A DNA stretch of 64,000 nt from Aliihoeflea sp023389195 (GCA_023389195.1 JAEWET010000050.1:124001-188000); one strand, 5' to 3'; shown: positions 8,250 to 16,774, counted from the stretch's first letter. Program-made: numbers and translations. Notes: generated by a model from the sequence alone, not told the origin.

Positions 8250-8696
8250 TCAGCGAGCGGCGTCCATTTCGGCGAGCTTGGCGACCCGGCGGCGGAAATC
8301 CTCGTCGGTCGAGAATTCGGCCTTCAGATAGGATTCGACCAGATCCTTGGCGAGCCAGGGTCCGACGATCTGCGCGCCGATGCACATGACGTTGACATCG
8401 TCATGCTCGACCGACTGGTGTGCGGAATGGACGTCGTGGCAGACAGCCGCGCGAATGCCCTTGACCTTGTTGGCGGCGATCGATGCGCCGACGCCGGTGC
8501 CGCAGACCATCAGGCCGCGCTCTGCCTCTCCGGCGTTGATCTTGTCCGTCACCTGCCGCGCGATGTCCGGGAAGTCGACGGGATTCGGGTCGAACGAGCC
8601 GACATCCTGGACCTCATGGCCGAGCGATTTGACATATTCCACGATGGTCGACTTGAGCGGGAAGCCGGCGTGGTCCGAGCCGATAACGATGCGCAT
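8250..8696 (-). CDS. rpiB: RpiB/LacA/LacB family sugar-phosphate isomerase
   Basis: A 148-residue aldose-ketose phosphate isomerase. Key family residues are visible: IGSDHAGFPLK at the N-terminus, the catalytic cysteine in MVCGTGVGASIAANK, and the CHDVHSAHQSVEHDDVNV segment. The start is the ATG of MRIVIGSD; the frame continues upstream but without homology. It is the last gene of the fadR-dctPQM unit, 19 bases after dctM. This suggests that it acts on a phosphorylated derivative of the transported compound. RpiB relatives include ribose-5-phosphate, erythrose/erythrulose-4-phosphate and other isomerases, so the true substrate is open. Confidence 0.92.
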   Translation of the reverse strand: MRIVIGSDHAGFPLKSTIVEYVKSLGHEVQDVGSFDPNPVDFPDIARQVTDKINAGEAERGLMVCGTGVGASIAANKVKGIRAAVCHDVHSAHQSVEHDDVNVMCIGAQIVGPWLAKDLVESYLKAEFSTDEDFRRRVAKLAEMDAAR

Positions 8697-8715
8697 GTGA
8701 ACTCCAGTTTTGATC

Positions 8716-9990
8716 TTAACGAAGCATCGAGGGAAGCCACAGGACGAGGCCTTCCCAGAAGGTGATGATGGCGAGCGTGGCGAGAAGCGGGACATAGAAC
8801 GGCACCAGCGCGCGCAGCAACTGCCTGAGCGAGACATTGGCGATGCTCGACAACAGGAACAGCGACAAACCCATCGGCGGGGTGAGCAGGCCGAACATCA
8901 GATTGAAGATGGTGATGATGCCGAGGTGGACCGGATCGATGCCGGCCAGAACCATGGGCGGCGCGATGACCGGCACGACGAGCAGCGTCGCGGTGGTGGA
9001 ATCGAGGAACATGCCGGCGATGAAGAAGATCAGGTTCGCGACGATCAGAAGCACGATCGGATCGGTCGAGAACTGGAGAATCCAGCGGGCGAAATCCTGG
9101 GGGATCTGCTCGACGGCAAGAATCCAGCCGAACATTGCCGCCACCGCGACGATGATCAGGATCGCGCTGGTGCTCTTCACGGTCAGGATCAACGCCTGCC
9201 AGAGATGCTCCAAGGTAAGGTCGCGATAGAAGATCGCGCTGATCGCGAGCACGTAGACGACGGTCACCGCGGCGGCCTCGGTCGGCGTGAACAGGCCGAG
9301 CAGCATTCCGGCGATCATCAGGACGGGCGCCAGCAGAGCGGGCAGCGCCGGCAACAGGTCGCCGCCGAGTTCGCGCAGGGTGGGCCAGCGTTCGGCGCGC
9401 GGCAGGTTGTACCGGTAGGACAGGAAGACGGTCGTCAGCATCAGCAGCGCGACGCAGACCAGCGCCGGGACGATGCCCGCAAGAAGAAGCTGGACGATCG
9501 AGACGCTGGTGACCGATCCGTAGACGATCAGCGGAATCGAGGGCGGAAAGATCGGCCCGACGACGGCGGACGCGCCGGTTACGGCTGCCGAGAACGGCGC
9601 CGTGAAACCCTTCTTTTTCATCGCCGCGATCTCGATGCGGCCAAGCCCGCCGACATCGGCCAGCGCCGCACCCGACATGCCCGAAAAGATGAGGCTGGAG
9701 AAGATGTTGACCTGCGCGAGACCGCCTGGAAAGCGACCCACTGCCGTGTCGGCAAAGCGGAAGATGCGATCGGTGATGCCGGCCGAATTCATCAGATTGC
9801 CGACGAAAATGAAGATCGGGACCGCGACCAGCGGAAAGGAGTCGAGCGCGTAGGTGATGCGCTGGACGAGCAGCCCGTAAGGCAGGCCTTCGATCAGCAC
9901 ATAGGCGATCGAGGGAATGAGAATGGCATAGACGACGGGAAAGCCGGCGATGAACAGGACGAGGAAGGCGCCGATGACTGCAAGACCCAT
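8716..9990 (-). CDS. dctM: TRAP transporter large permease
   Basis: A 424-residue inner-membrane protein of the DctM family with about 12 hydrophobic segments. It carries the conserved FVGNLMNSAGITDRIFRFA and SGMSGAALADVGGLGRIEI segments that form the substrate/sodium site, and a C-terminal half with LMFGLLTPPMGLSLFLLSSI. It works with DctQ as a sodium-driven importer fed by DctP. It is separated by one base from dctQ in the operon. Confidence 0.97.
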   Translation of the reverse strand: MGLAVIGAFLVLFIAGFPVVYAILIPSIAYVLIEGLPYGLLVQRITYALDSFPLVAVPIFIFVGNLMNSAGITDRIFRFADTAVGRFPGGLAQVNIFSSLIFSGMSGAALADVGGLGRIEIAAMKKKGFTAPFSAAVTGASAVVGPIFPPSIPLIVYGSVTSVSIVQLLLAGIVPALVCVALLMLTTVFLSYRYNLPRAERWPTLRELGGDLLPALPALLAPVLMIAGMLLGLFTPTEAAAVTVVYVLAISAIFYRDLTLEHLWQALILTVKSTSAILIIVAVAAMFGWILAVEQIPQDFARWILQFSTDPIVLLIVANLIFFIAGMFLDSTTATLLVVPVIAPPMVLAGIDPVHLGIITIFNLMFGLLTPPMGLSLFLLSSIANVSLRQLLRALVPFYVPLLATLAIITFWEGLVLWLPSMLR

Positions 9991-9991
9991 G

Positions 9992-10456
9992 TCAGAGCAC
10001 CTTGGTTTCTTCGCGCGGCGGATGGCGCAGGTCGATCAGATGGCCGAGCGTCGCGGCTGCGAAGCCGAAGAAGGTCGCGCCGAGAAACAGCCAGAACGGA
10101 ATCTTGAGCGTCGGGGTCGCATTGTTGAGATTGCGGAAGATGGTCTGCCAGGCGACATAGGCGACGAAGGCGGCGGCAGCGACGGCCACAGCCGTGATGA
10201 CGAAGGTCAGCGTCTTGCGCAGCAATGTCGGCATCGCGTCCAGGAACTCGGCCATGACGATGTTCTCGTGATCGAGCACGACCAGCGGAAAGGCGGTGAA
10301 GACGAGCACGATCAGCAGGAAGCGCGTGAACTCCTCCGCGCCGATGATCGCCGCGCCGAATACATCGCGCATGATGACCTGCGTGAACGGCACGGCGACC
10401 AGCGCGACGAGCACGAGCACGCAGAACGCGCCCAATGCGCGTTTGACGATGACCAT
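9992..10456 (-). CDS. dctQ: TRAP transporter small permease
   Basis: A 154-residue DctQ-family protein with four transmembrane segments. The family signature EEFTRFLLIVLVFTAFPLVV with its acidic pair at the membrane edge is present, followed by the MAEFLDAMPTLLRKTL region. It partners DctM (next gene) and lies 65 bases downstream of dctP. Confidence 0.95.
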   Translation of the reverse strand: MVIVKRALGAFCVLVLVALVAVPFTQVIMRDVFGAAIIGAEEFTRFLLIVLVFTAFPLVVLDHENIVMAEFLDAMPTLLRKTLTFVITAVAVAAAAFVAYVAWQTIFRNLNNATPTLKIPFWLFLGATFFGFAAATLGHLIDLRHPPREETKVL

Positions 10457-10521
10457 TTCCTCAATCCTCCCGAAGAGCCGGCGGCGATCGATGCCGCCGC
10501 CGGCACGACTTCAAGCGCGCC

Positions 10522-11514
10522 TTACTCGACGGCGGCGATCTGCTCGATATACGTCTCGTAGGACGGGAAATCGGCTCGAATCTGCTCCAGCACCTGGGTG
10601 CGGAAGGCTTCGAGATCGAGACCTTCGGCTTCGGTAATGACGGTCATTCCGTGTCCCTTCACCTCTTCGACCAGTTCGACCTCGGATTCGGTCGCCATGA
10701 CGAGCGATTCCTGCGCCTCGCGCTCCAGAACCTCGGTGATGGCCTGGCGCTGCTCTTCTTCCAGCCCCTGCCAGACTTCCTCATTCACGAAAACGGCGAG
10801 CACGGCCTGCATGTGGCCGGTCATCGCGATGTGCGACTGCACCTCATAGAGCTTGTTCGCGGTGATCATCGTCAGCGGGTTTTCCTGGCCGACGACCAGA
10901 CCCGTCATGAGCGCAGTCGGCAGTTCGGCGACCTCGACCGGCGTCGGCGTCGCACCGAAACCCTTGACCATCGACACCCAAAGATCGAGCGGCACGGCGC
11001 GGAACGGCTTTCCGGCCAGATCCTCCGGCGACTTGACCTCGAAATTCGACGAGATGTGGCGCGCGCCGCGATAGATGCGGCCGATGATCCGGACGCCGCC
11101 TTCGGCGACCAGCTTCTCGTTGATCGCCTGCAGGGCGGGCGAGGTCTGGGGATCGGTCGCGGCCAGAGCATGCGCGCCATCGCGATAGATGAACGGCGCG
11201 TTGAATGCGGCGACCTCGGGCACGATGCGCGCGAGCGACGCGAAATCGTGGTGGCCCATGGAGATCGAACCCATGCGCACGCCGTCGACCATCTCGGCGA
11301 CGCCGCCGAGCTGGCTGGCGGGATAGACCTGGACGGTGACCGCATCGCCCGTCGCCGCGGCAATGCCGGTCGCCGCCTCGGCGGCGAAGATGGTCTGGAT
11401 GTCGCCTTCGGCGCCGACATGGGCGTAGCGCAGCTCGGCGGCGTGGGCGGATGCCGCCACGCCGACCGCGACGGCGGTCGCTGCAAGCAGTTTCAGGATA
11501 CGCGTATGGAACAT
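10522..11514 (-). CDS. dctP: TRAP transporter substrate-binding protein
   Basis: A 330-residue periplasmic receptor with a Sec signal (LLAATAVAVGVAASAHAA). Its DctP-like core includes VQVYPASQLGG, the FEVKSPEDLAGKPFRAVPLD segment that carries the ligand arginine, and ALMTGLVVGQENPLTMI. It is unlike the orphan receptor at 4880. It lies 12 bases after the regulator gene and before dctQ, so it belongs to the same transcription unit. With rpiB in the operon, a sugar acid or related polyol-derived acid is a plausible ligand. Confidence 0.95.
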   Translation of the reverse strand: MFHTRILKLLAATAVAVGVAASAHAAELRYAHVGAEGDIQTIFAAEAATGIAAATGDAVTVQVYPASQLGGVAEMVDGVRMGSISMGHHDFASLARIVPEVAAFNAPFIYRDGAHALAATDPQTSPALQAINEKLVAEGGVRIIGRIYRGARHISSNFEVKSPEDLAGKPFRAVPLDLWVSMVKGFGATPTPVEVAELPTALMTGLVVGQENPLTMITANKLYEVQSHIAMTGHMQAVLAVFVNEEVWQGLEEEQRQAITEVLEREAQESLVMATESEVELVEEVKGHGMTVITEAEGLDLEAFRTQVLEQIRADFPSYETYIEQIAAVE

Positions 11515-11526
11515 TGGACTTCCTCC

Positions 11527-12279
11527 CTAGATGGTCTTGTCTCGACTGGTCGCCGCAGACTGCGTGAACGCAGCGATGTAGCTCTTGCGGCGGAGCTCAT
11601 CGCCGATGGCGAAGTGATCGCGCAGGCGGCGGTCGGCGGCATCGCCGTCGCGCTCGACGATCGACAGGAACACCTCGCGGTGTGCCTCGAACAGCGAATC
11701 CCGGATGTCCGGCACGAACGCCGTCTGACGGCGCCGCTGGACGTGGCTTCGGCGCAGCAGTTCGGAAATCGACTGGTAGAGCATGATCAGCGCCGGGCTG
11801 CGTCCGGCCTCGACCAGCGCCATGTGGAAGGCGAAATCCGCATCGGCGCCGGCGACCGGATCGTGCAGCGTCTCGCCCAGCGTCTGCAAAAGTCCGCCGA
11901 TCCGCTCGACGTCGCTGGCGCTCGCGCGCTCGCAGGCGAGGCGAATGGCTTGGCATTCGATCGCCACCCGCGCTTCCATCACGTCGTCGAGGATGTCGGG
12001 CTGCTGGGCGAGGCAGAAGGTGAAGAAATCGGTGAGCACCGACACGTCCGCATGGCGCACATAAGCGCCTTTGCCGTGCCGAATGTCGAGAAAGCCGAGC
12101 ATGGCGAGCGAGCGCAGCGTCTCGCGAAGCACCGGGCGTGAGACGCCCAGCCGCAACGCCAGTTCGCGCTCGCCAAGCAGGCGATCGCCGGCATTGAGCG
12201 CGCCGGACAGAAGCTGTTCGCGAAAATAGGCGAACACCTTTTCCGTGCCGAGCAGTTCCTCCGCTCCCTCCGAAAGCAC
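11527..12279 (-). CDS. FadR/GntR-family transcriptional regulator (FCD domain)
   Basis: A 250-residue regulator. The N-terminal winged helix (residues about 5-75) carries the GntR pattern GERELALRLGVSRPVLRETLRSLAMLGF. The C-terminal helical FCD ligand domain has metal-ligand-like residues in ADADFAFHMALVEAG and a final DHFAIG. The start was set at GTG 12279 because a perfect GGAGG lies six bases upstream; an earlier in-frame ATG (12351) would place the operator inside the gene. It heads the dctP-dctQ-dctM-rpiB unit and most likely represses it together with itself. Confidence 0.93.
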   Translation of the reverse strand: MLSEGAEELLGTEKVFAYFREQLLSGALNAGDRLLGERELALRLGVSRPVLRETLRSLAMLGFLDIRHGKGAYVRHADVSVLTDFFTFCLAQQPDILDDVMEARVAIECQAIRLACERASASDVERIGGLLQTLGETLHDPVAGADADFAFHMALVEAGRSPALIMLYQSISELLRRSHVQRRRQTAFVPDIRDSLFEAHREVFLSIVERDGDAADRRLRDHFAIGDELRRKSYIAAFTQSAATSRDKTI

Positions 12280-12303
12280 CTTGTTCCTCCCAGTGGCCTT
12301 ACA

Positions 12304-12316
12304 GTGGTCATACCAC
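12304..12316. promoter_or_regulatory. Probable operator of the FadR-type regulator
   Basis: The 13-base palindrome GTGGTCATACCAC contains TGGT-N3-ACCA, which fits the FadR-subfamily operator pattern T-N-GT-N3-AC-N-A. It lies 25 bases before the chosen GTG start, where it can control the regulator-TRAP-rpiB operon. Confidence 0.75.
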
Positions 12317-12354
12317 TTGTGGCGCGATTGCGCCGTGCCGTCAAGCGGCATGGT

Positions 12355-13437
12355 TCAAGGCTTTCGAAATCGCTCCACCCAGCTTCGGTCGATCCGGTCC
12401 TTCAGCCACCAGACGAAGCGGCCCGACACATGGAGCCTGCCGCGGGTGGCGATGGCGTGTTTGGGTCCGGTGGCAAGCATGGCCAGATGCGTTGCCTGGG
12501 GCGACCAGGGTCGAAGCGGCCGACCCAGCGCGCGGGCGCGCAGATTGGCCGCGAGAGGTGGCCCCGCACGAACGGCAAAGACACCCGCCTTCGGGCGGGA
12601 CACGCCCTCGATTTCGGCGCAGTCGCCTGCGGCGAAGATGTCCGGATCGGTCACGGTTTGCAGGGTCGGATGGACGGCGACGAACCCGCTCGGCAGTGCA
12701 AGGCCGGTCGCCGTGAGCCAGGATGGTGCCGCGGCTCCGGTCGCGAGGATCGTCAGGTTCGAGGCGATCGGCGGGCATCCGGCGATGCCGACATGGTCCG
12801 GAGCGATGCGGACGACCTCGGCGTTCTCGTGCAGCACGATGTTGCGTGCCGCCAGGATGCCGCGAACCTGCCTGCGCACGGAAGATGGTTGCGATTCGAG
12901 AAGGTCGCCGCCGGAAACGAGCACAATCGCGGTCGCCTCCTGCCGATGTCGAAGCGCCAGCGCGATCTCGACGCCCGCCGGACCGCCGCCGACGATGGCG
13001 ATGTGCCGGGAGGCCGCGTCGACTGCACTGTCGAGATTCCCGAGGAACGCTCCGAGCGGCTTGACCGGCAAGGCACGGTCGCGCGCGCCTTCGATATCGT
13101 CCACGGCCGGGACGCTGCCGACGTCGAGCGATAGAAGATCGTAGGGAAGCCACGTGCCGTCGTCGAGCATCAGCCGCTTTTGCCGTCGGTCGATGCCGGC
13201 GGCACGTGCGCGGCGATACCCGACGCCATATGCTTCACACAGGCGCGGCAGATCGATTTCGCTCTCGTCGCGGCGGTAGTGCCCCGCAATGATGCCCGGA
13301 ACCATTCCCGAATAAACGACCCGGGTTTCGGGCGAGACGAGCATAATCTCCCAGCCGGGAGGGGACGCCCGACCAAGGTCTTCCACGACATGGAGATGGG
13401 CATGCCCACCTCCCACCAGCACGATCCGTCCCGCCAA
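12355..13437 (-). CDS. FAD-dependent pyridine nucleotide-disulphide oxidoreductase (NDH-2/SelD-N-terminal-like)
   Basis: A flavoprotein of about 360 residues. It has the FAD-binding Rossmann motif VLVGGGHAHLH at the N-terminus, an NAD(P)-binding Rossmann motif IVGGGPAGVEIAL in the middle and the FAD-closing motif FAAGDCAEI near residue 280. The GGGHAHLHV start is typical of the group often found fused to, or next to, selenophosphate synthase SelD; no selD is present here. The start was set at TTG 13437 because GGAGG precedes it by five bases; a TTG at 13482 is the alternative. It may be a type II NADH:quinone or sulfide-type reductase; the acceptor is unknown. Confidence 0.82.
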   Translation of the reverse strand: MAGRIVLVGGGHAHLHVVEDLGRASPPGWEIMLVSPETRVVYSGMVPGIIAGHYRRDESEIDLPRLCEAYGVGYRRARAAGIDRRQKRLMLDDGTWLPYDLLSLDVGSVPAVDDIEGARDRALPVKPLGAFLGNLDSAVDAASRHIAIVGGGPAGVEIALALRHRQEATAIVLVSGGDLLESQPSSVRRQVRGILAARNIVLHENAEVVRIAPDHVGIAGCPPIASNLTILATGAAAPSWLTATGLALPSGFVAVHPTLQTVTDPDIFAAGDCAEIEGVSRPKAGVFAVRAGPPLAANLRARALGRPLRPWSPQATHLAMLATGPKHAIATRGRLHVSGRFVWWLKDRIDRSWVERFRKP

Positions 13438-13509
13438 TTCTGCCTCCGCCGTCCGAGCCAGGGTGGCCGACGCGGCCGGCAAAGGCCAGTCGTCTTTGCG
13501 TGCGGACGA

Positions 13510-14049
13510 TTACATCGAGGCCGTATAGTAGAAGATGTGGCTGCCGACCTTGCCGGTCTTCTGCAGCTTCTTCGACCAGAACGGCGCGACATAGTCGGCA
13601 TGGTAGTGCGTCGACTGGGCAATGTCGCCGCGCGAAGCCTTGCAGGCGTCGTCGCAGTTGAAGGCGAACACCGCTATCTTTTGCGCCATGCGGTGCGCGG
13701 CACGCTCGTTGAATTCGTCGGCCAGATCATCGCAGGCGAAGGAGAACTGGCAGGCATTCTTGCGATGGGCGTTCTGGTAGACGACATCGCAGACCGTATC
13801 GGGATAGAAGCTGCTCGCGACGCGATTGAGGACGACCTGGGCGACCATGTTCTGACCGCGGACGGGCTCGCCACGCGCTTCGAAATAGATCGCCGCAGTC
13901 AGGCATTCGATCTCCTTGTTGTAGCTTCGATAGGTCGGGGCCTCGGTGGCAATTTCCGGCTTTTCGGGCAGCGGGGCTGCGTTGGCGCGCGTAAGGGCGC
14001 TGAAGGCGGCGATGGCGATGAGGATCGCCGCTGCGAACGGTCGGTGCAT
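13510..14049 (-). CDS. Cell wall hydrolase, SleB-like (Hydrolase_2 family)
   Basis: A 179-residue secreted protein with a Sec signal (residues 1-24) and a SleB-like hydrolase domain. It has the catalytic-region pattern AAIYFEARGEPVRGQNMVAQVVLNRV, then YPDTVCDVVYQN, CQFSFACD and STHYHADYVAPFW. Four cysteines may form disulphides. Members act on peptidoglycan as lytic transglycosylase/amidase-type enzymes. A paralogue lies at 58342. It is preceded by a 231-base region before the tRNA gene in which no further gene is seen. Confidence 0.9.
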   Translation of the reverse strand: MHRPFAAAILIAIAAFSALTRANAAPLPEKPEIATEAPTYRSYNKEIECLTAAIYFEARGEPVRGQNMVAQVVLNRVASSFYPDTVCDVVYQNAHRKNACQFSFACDDLADEFNERAAHRMAQKIAVFAFNCDDACKASRGDIAQSTHYHADYVAPFWSKKLQKTGKVGSHIFYYTASM

Positions 14050-14280
14050 GGTCGCTCTGGTTTTGTTGATGACGCGGCGCTTTTGTCAGGCCAATGCGTC
14101 CGCAATCCGAACCCCAGGTGACGAAAACGTGACGAACCGGAAGGTGCACGCGGCGTTTCGACGCGCCGGGCACCCAACATCCGCTGTTCGGTGGACGAAT
14201 TCGGCCGCCAATCATCTGTTGAAGCGCGCGACCGGTTCGGCTATGACCAACGCGTCCAGCGGCGCCGCGCGCGCCGCCTG

Positions 14281-14357
14281 GCACCCGTAGCTCAGCTGGA
14301 TAGAGTGTCGCCCTCCGAAGGCGAAGGTCACAGGTTCGAATCCTGTCGGGTGCGCCA
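14281..14357 (+). tRNA. tRNA-Arg (anticodon CCG)
   Basis: The 77-base cloverleaf has the acceptor stem GCACCCG/CGGGTGC, the D-arm TAGCTCAGCTGGATAGAG, an anticodon stem TCGCC/GGCGA with loop CTCCGAA (anticodon CCG, reading CGG), the T-arm with TTCGAAT loop, and an encoded CCA end. Confidence 0.97.
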
Positions 14358-14372
14358 TTTCCTCCAATCAGA

Positions 14373-14732
14373 TCAGTCGTCCGGGGTCGGCGTTTTGCCA
14401 GCGCGAAATTCGGCCAAGAGTTCGTCGATCCTGTCGAGAAAATCGCGTTGCTGGTCGAGCGTCTTCAGGCGCTTTTCCGAGCTCAGCAATGCCGCGCTCT
14501 GGCGATCCAGTTCGTCGGCCAGTCTGGCGCTCGAAGGTTTTCGGTCCAAGGCGTCGAATGCGAATGCCGCATCGTCGCGACGCTGCTCGTAGCGGCGACG
14601 CAGGCCGTCACGTTCCTGCACGACTTCCTCGCGAAGGGACGCGATCGCCGCCGAAAGACGGTCGAAGCGCTGCCTGTCCGTGTCGTCGTCACGCGAGGCC
14701 GATCGGCTGCGGAAGGGTTTGAACAGGTTCAT
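14373..14732 (-). CDS. Hypothetical coiled-coil protein
   Basis: A 119-residue, highly charged, helical protein without signal or membrane segment. Residues about 20-110 show heptad-like spacing (FDRLSAAIASLREEVVQERDG, then LADELDRQSAALLSSEKRLKTLDQQRDFLDRIDEL split by a short linker), suggesting a coiled coil. The start ATG 14732 follows GAGGG; a longer frame to 14831 has no such site. It lies 25 bases before the stop-to-start boundary with the acyltransferase gene, in the same direction. No family was recognised. Confidence 0.6.
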   Translation of the reverse strand: MNLFKPFRSRSASRDDDTDRQRFDRLSAAIASLREEVVQERDGLRRRYEQRRDDAAFAFDALDRKPSSARLADELDRQSAALLSSEKRLKTLDQQRDFLDRIDELLAEFRAGKTPTPDD

Positions 14733-14757
14733 ATGCACTTTCCCTCTTGCTTCGAGA

Positions 14758-15906
14758 TCATCGTATCTGCGGAGCGACCGATTTGCGATCTGCGGCAGGC
14801 CTGCCGGCACTCGCTGGCCGCTTGCCGGCATTGAACAGAAATGCCGCCGGCGCGAAACGGCTGACGAGCTGCAGGCCGATGATGGCGGCGACGATGGCGA
14901 GGACGGGTTGCAGGAAGAACGAAACCGCGAACAGATCGGAGCCGTAATTTCCGAAGACCCGTCGCAACAGGATGCCGCCGAAGGTGAACAGGATCGCGTG
15001 GCTGCAGAAGAGGAAGAACGCGTAGGGCTCGAACCGGATCAACAGCGATCCGATGCGCGAGCGGCGCAGAACGTCCGTCAGAAGCCAGCATCCGGCGGCC
15101 ATGGTCACGCGCAGCAGCGTGTCCAGCACGATGCGCAGCGTCTCGTTCATCTCACCGATCGACACGCGCCCGATGCGCAAGGCGAGAAAGATCGCCACCA
15201 TGATGGCGAGGCCGGCCAGGAGCGGCCGCAGCGCGCGGTCGAGCGACCATTCGCCGATATCGGCCAGGCGCAGCCACATGCCGATGGCGAAGAACAAAAG
15301 CAATTGCGGCCGCTGCATGAAATACCAGTCCGTGCCGAACAGCGTATAGGCGGCCAGCATCGCGAACACCGCCGGCGCCGAACGGCGCAGGCCGATCAGC
15401 AGAAGCGGCGAGACGAGACAGCAGACGAACAGGTCGCGCAGGAACCAGAGCGGGACGACCAATGGCCATTCGGTCAGCGCGAGAAAGGCATTGGCGATGC
15501 CGAGCGGCGTCGCCTGCGGCATGTCGCGCCAATTGTCCGAAAGCACGCCATAGGCGACGAGCAGCGCAAGCATCAGCGTGTTCCACGAAAGAAGCGGAAC
15601 GACGAGGGTGCGCAGCTTAGCGGAGACGACGCGCGCCGGGCCCGCCTTGACGAGGCTGGAAACGATGAAATAGCCCGAGACGATGCCGAGCAGGGAGACG
15701 GAACTCAGGCCGATCAGCCGCGTGAGGACGAAATAGACGATGTCGAAAAACCCGGCCTCGCGATCGTAGACGTTCTCGGCTATGCCGGGCTGCACGTGGA
15801 CGAAGGTCATGAAAGCGATGCACAGCGTTCGCGCGATCGCGACACGCTGCGACATGGAGTTCGAAACAGGTGGAACGACGTAGGGTAGAGGATGGGTCGG
15901 CAACAT
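14758..15906 (-). CDS. Acyltransferase family 3 membrane protein
   Basis: A 382-residue inner-membrane protein with about ten transmembrane segments and the acyltransferase-3 N-terminus (VAIARTLCIAFMTFVHVQPG), in which the histidine is the probable catalytic residue. The same family contains the succinoglycan succinyl- and acetyltransferases ExoH and ExoZ and other O-acyltransferases such as OpgC. The start ATG follows GGAG. It lies just beyond exoP, separated by the phosphoesterase gene, so it could decorate the exopolysaccharide in place of the missing exoH/exoZ. That link rests on position and family only. Confidence 0.85.
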   Translation of the reverse strand: MLPTHPLPYVVPPVSNSMSQRVAIARTLCIAFMTFVHVQPGIAENVYDREAGFFDIVYFVLTRLIGLSSVSLLGIVSGYFIVSSLVKAGPARVVSAKLRTLVVPLLSWNTLMLALLVAYGVLSDNWRDMPQATPLGIANAFLALTEWPLVVPLWFLRDLFVCCLVSPLLLIGLRRSAPAVFAMLAAYTLFGTDWYFMQRPQLLLFFAIGMWLRLADIGEWSLDRALRPLLAGLAIMVAIFLALRIGRVSIGEMNETLRIVLDTLLRVTMAAGCWLLTDVLRRSRIGSLLIRFEPYAFFLFCSHAILFTFGGILLRRVFGNYGSDLFAVSFFLQPVLAIVAAIIGLQLVSRFAPAAFLFNAGKRPASAGRPAADRKSVAPQIR

Positions 15907-15979
15907 CGACTTCTCCGGTCTTGTATGGGCCAGCCGCGCCTCAGGCTGAAGCGGACGTGTCCGGGCGCGAGTTGAGGGC

Positions 15980-16774
15980 ATGACAGGCTGGAATCTGCCA
16001 AAGCTGTTCTCTTCCGGGTCTTCCGAAACGGGTCAGAGGCGCGGTCCGGCGCGGCTTCGCCTCGATATCGACGGGCTCGTCGTCTACGCCGTCGGCGACG
16101 TGCATGGCTGCCTCGACGAATTGCTGGCGCTGGAGGCGGTCATCGCCGATGACGCATCGCGGCTTGCCGGCGAAAAGCTGATCATCATGCTCGGCGACTA
16201 TGTGGATCGCGGCCCGCGCTCGCGCGACGTGATGGAGCATCTGTCGCGGCCGCCGCCGCCAGGCTTCAACCGCATCTGCCTGATGGGCAACCATGAGCGG
16301 TTCATGCTCGATTTCCTCGACGACCGCATCGCGCTCGCCGACTGGCTGACGGTCGGCGGGTTGCCGACGCTTGCCTCCTACGGCATCGAAGCCGGCGATT
16401 TGCGCGCGCTGGGTTCCGATCCCGCACGCATCGCCGCCAGGGTGCGGGCGGCCGTCCCGGCGCATCACACGGATTTTCTGCGCGTGATGCCGATCCTGAT
16501 CGACACCGGCCATTTCCTGTTCGTTCATGCCGGCATCCGGCCCGGCGTCGCGCTCGAGGACCAGCGCGACGAGGATTTGCTCTTCATCCGCAAGGCGTTC
16601 CACGAGGCGTCGCACCGTCTGCCGCGCTATGTCGTCCACGGACACACGCCGGTCGACACGGCCGAGCGCACCGGCCGCCGGATGAATCTCGATACCGGCG
16701 CATTCAGAACCGGGCGCCTGAGCGCGCTGCGCATCTGGCAAAACCGCGGCCGCTTTCTTTCGAACCGCCACTAG
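15980..16774 (+). CDS. Metallophosphoesterase (PPP-type serine/threonine phosphatase family)
   Basis: A 264-residue cytoplasmic phosphatase with the dinuclear-metal motifs in order: GDVHG (residues about 37-41), GDYVDRG (about 71-77), GNHE (about 102-105), and later histidines in FVHAGIRPG and VVHGHTP. The family includes bacteriophage-lambda-like protein phosphatases and Ap4A hydrolases. It is divergent from the acyltransferase gene and its 3' end overlaps the convergent exoP by four bases. Acting on the ExoP phosphotyrosine cluster is an attractive but unproven idea. Confidence 0.9.
   Translation: MTGWNLPKLFSSGSSETGQRRGPARLRLDIDGLVVYAVGDVHGCLDELLALEAVIADDASRLAGEKLIIMLGDYVDRGPRSRDVMEHLSRPPPPGFNRICLMGNHERFMLDFLDDRIALADWLTVGGLPTLASYGIEAGDLRALGSDPARIAARVRAAVPAHHTDFLRVMPILIDTGHFLFVHAGIRPGVALEDQRDEDLLFIRKAFHEASHRLPRYVVHGHTPVDTAERTGRRMNLDTGAFRTGRLSALRIWQNRGRFLSNRH

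Noticed and set aside
14281..14357. tRNA-Arg as an integration site of an island
   Set aside because: No integrase and no repeat of the tRNA 3' end was found downstream; the following genes look native.
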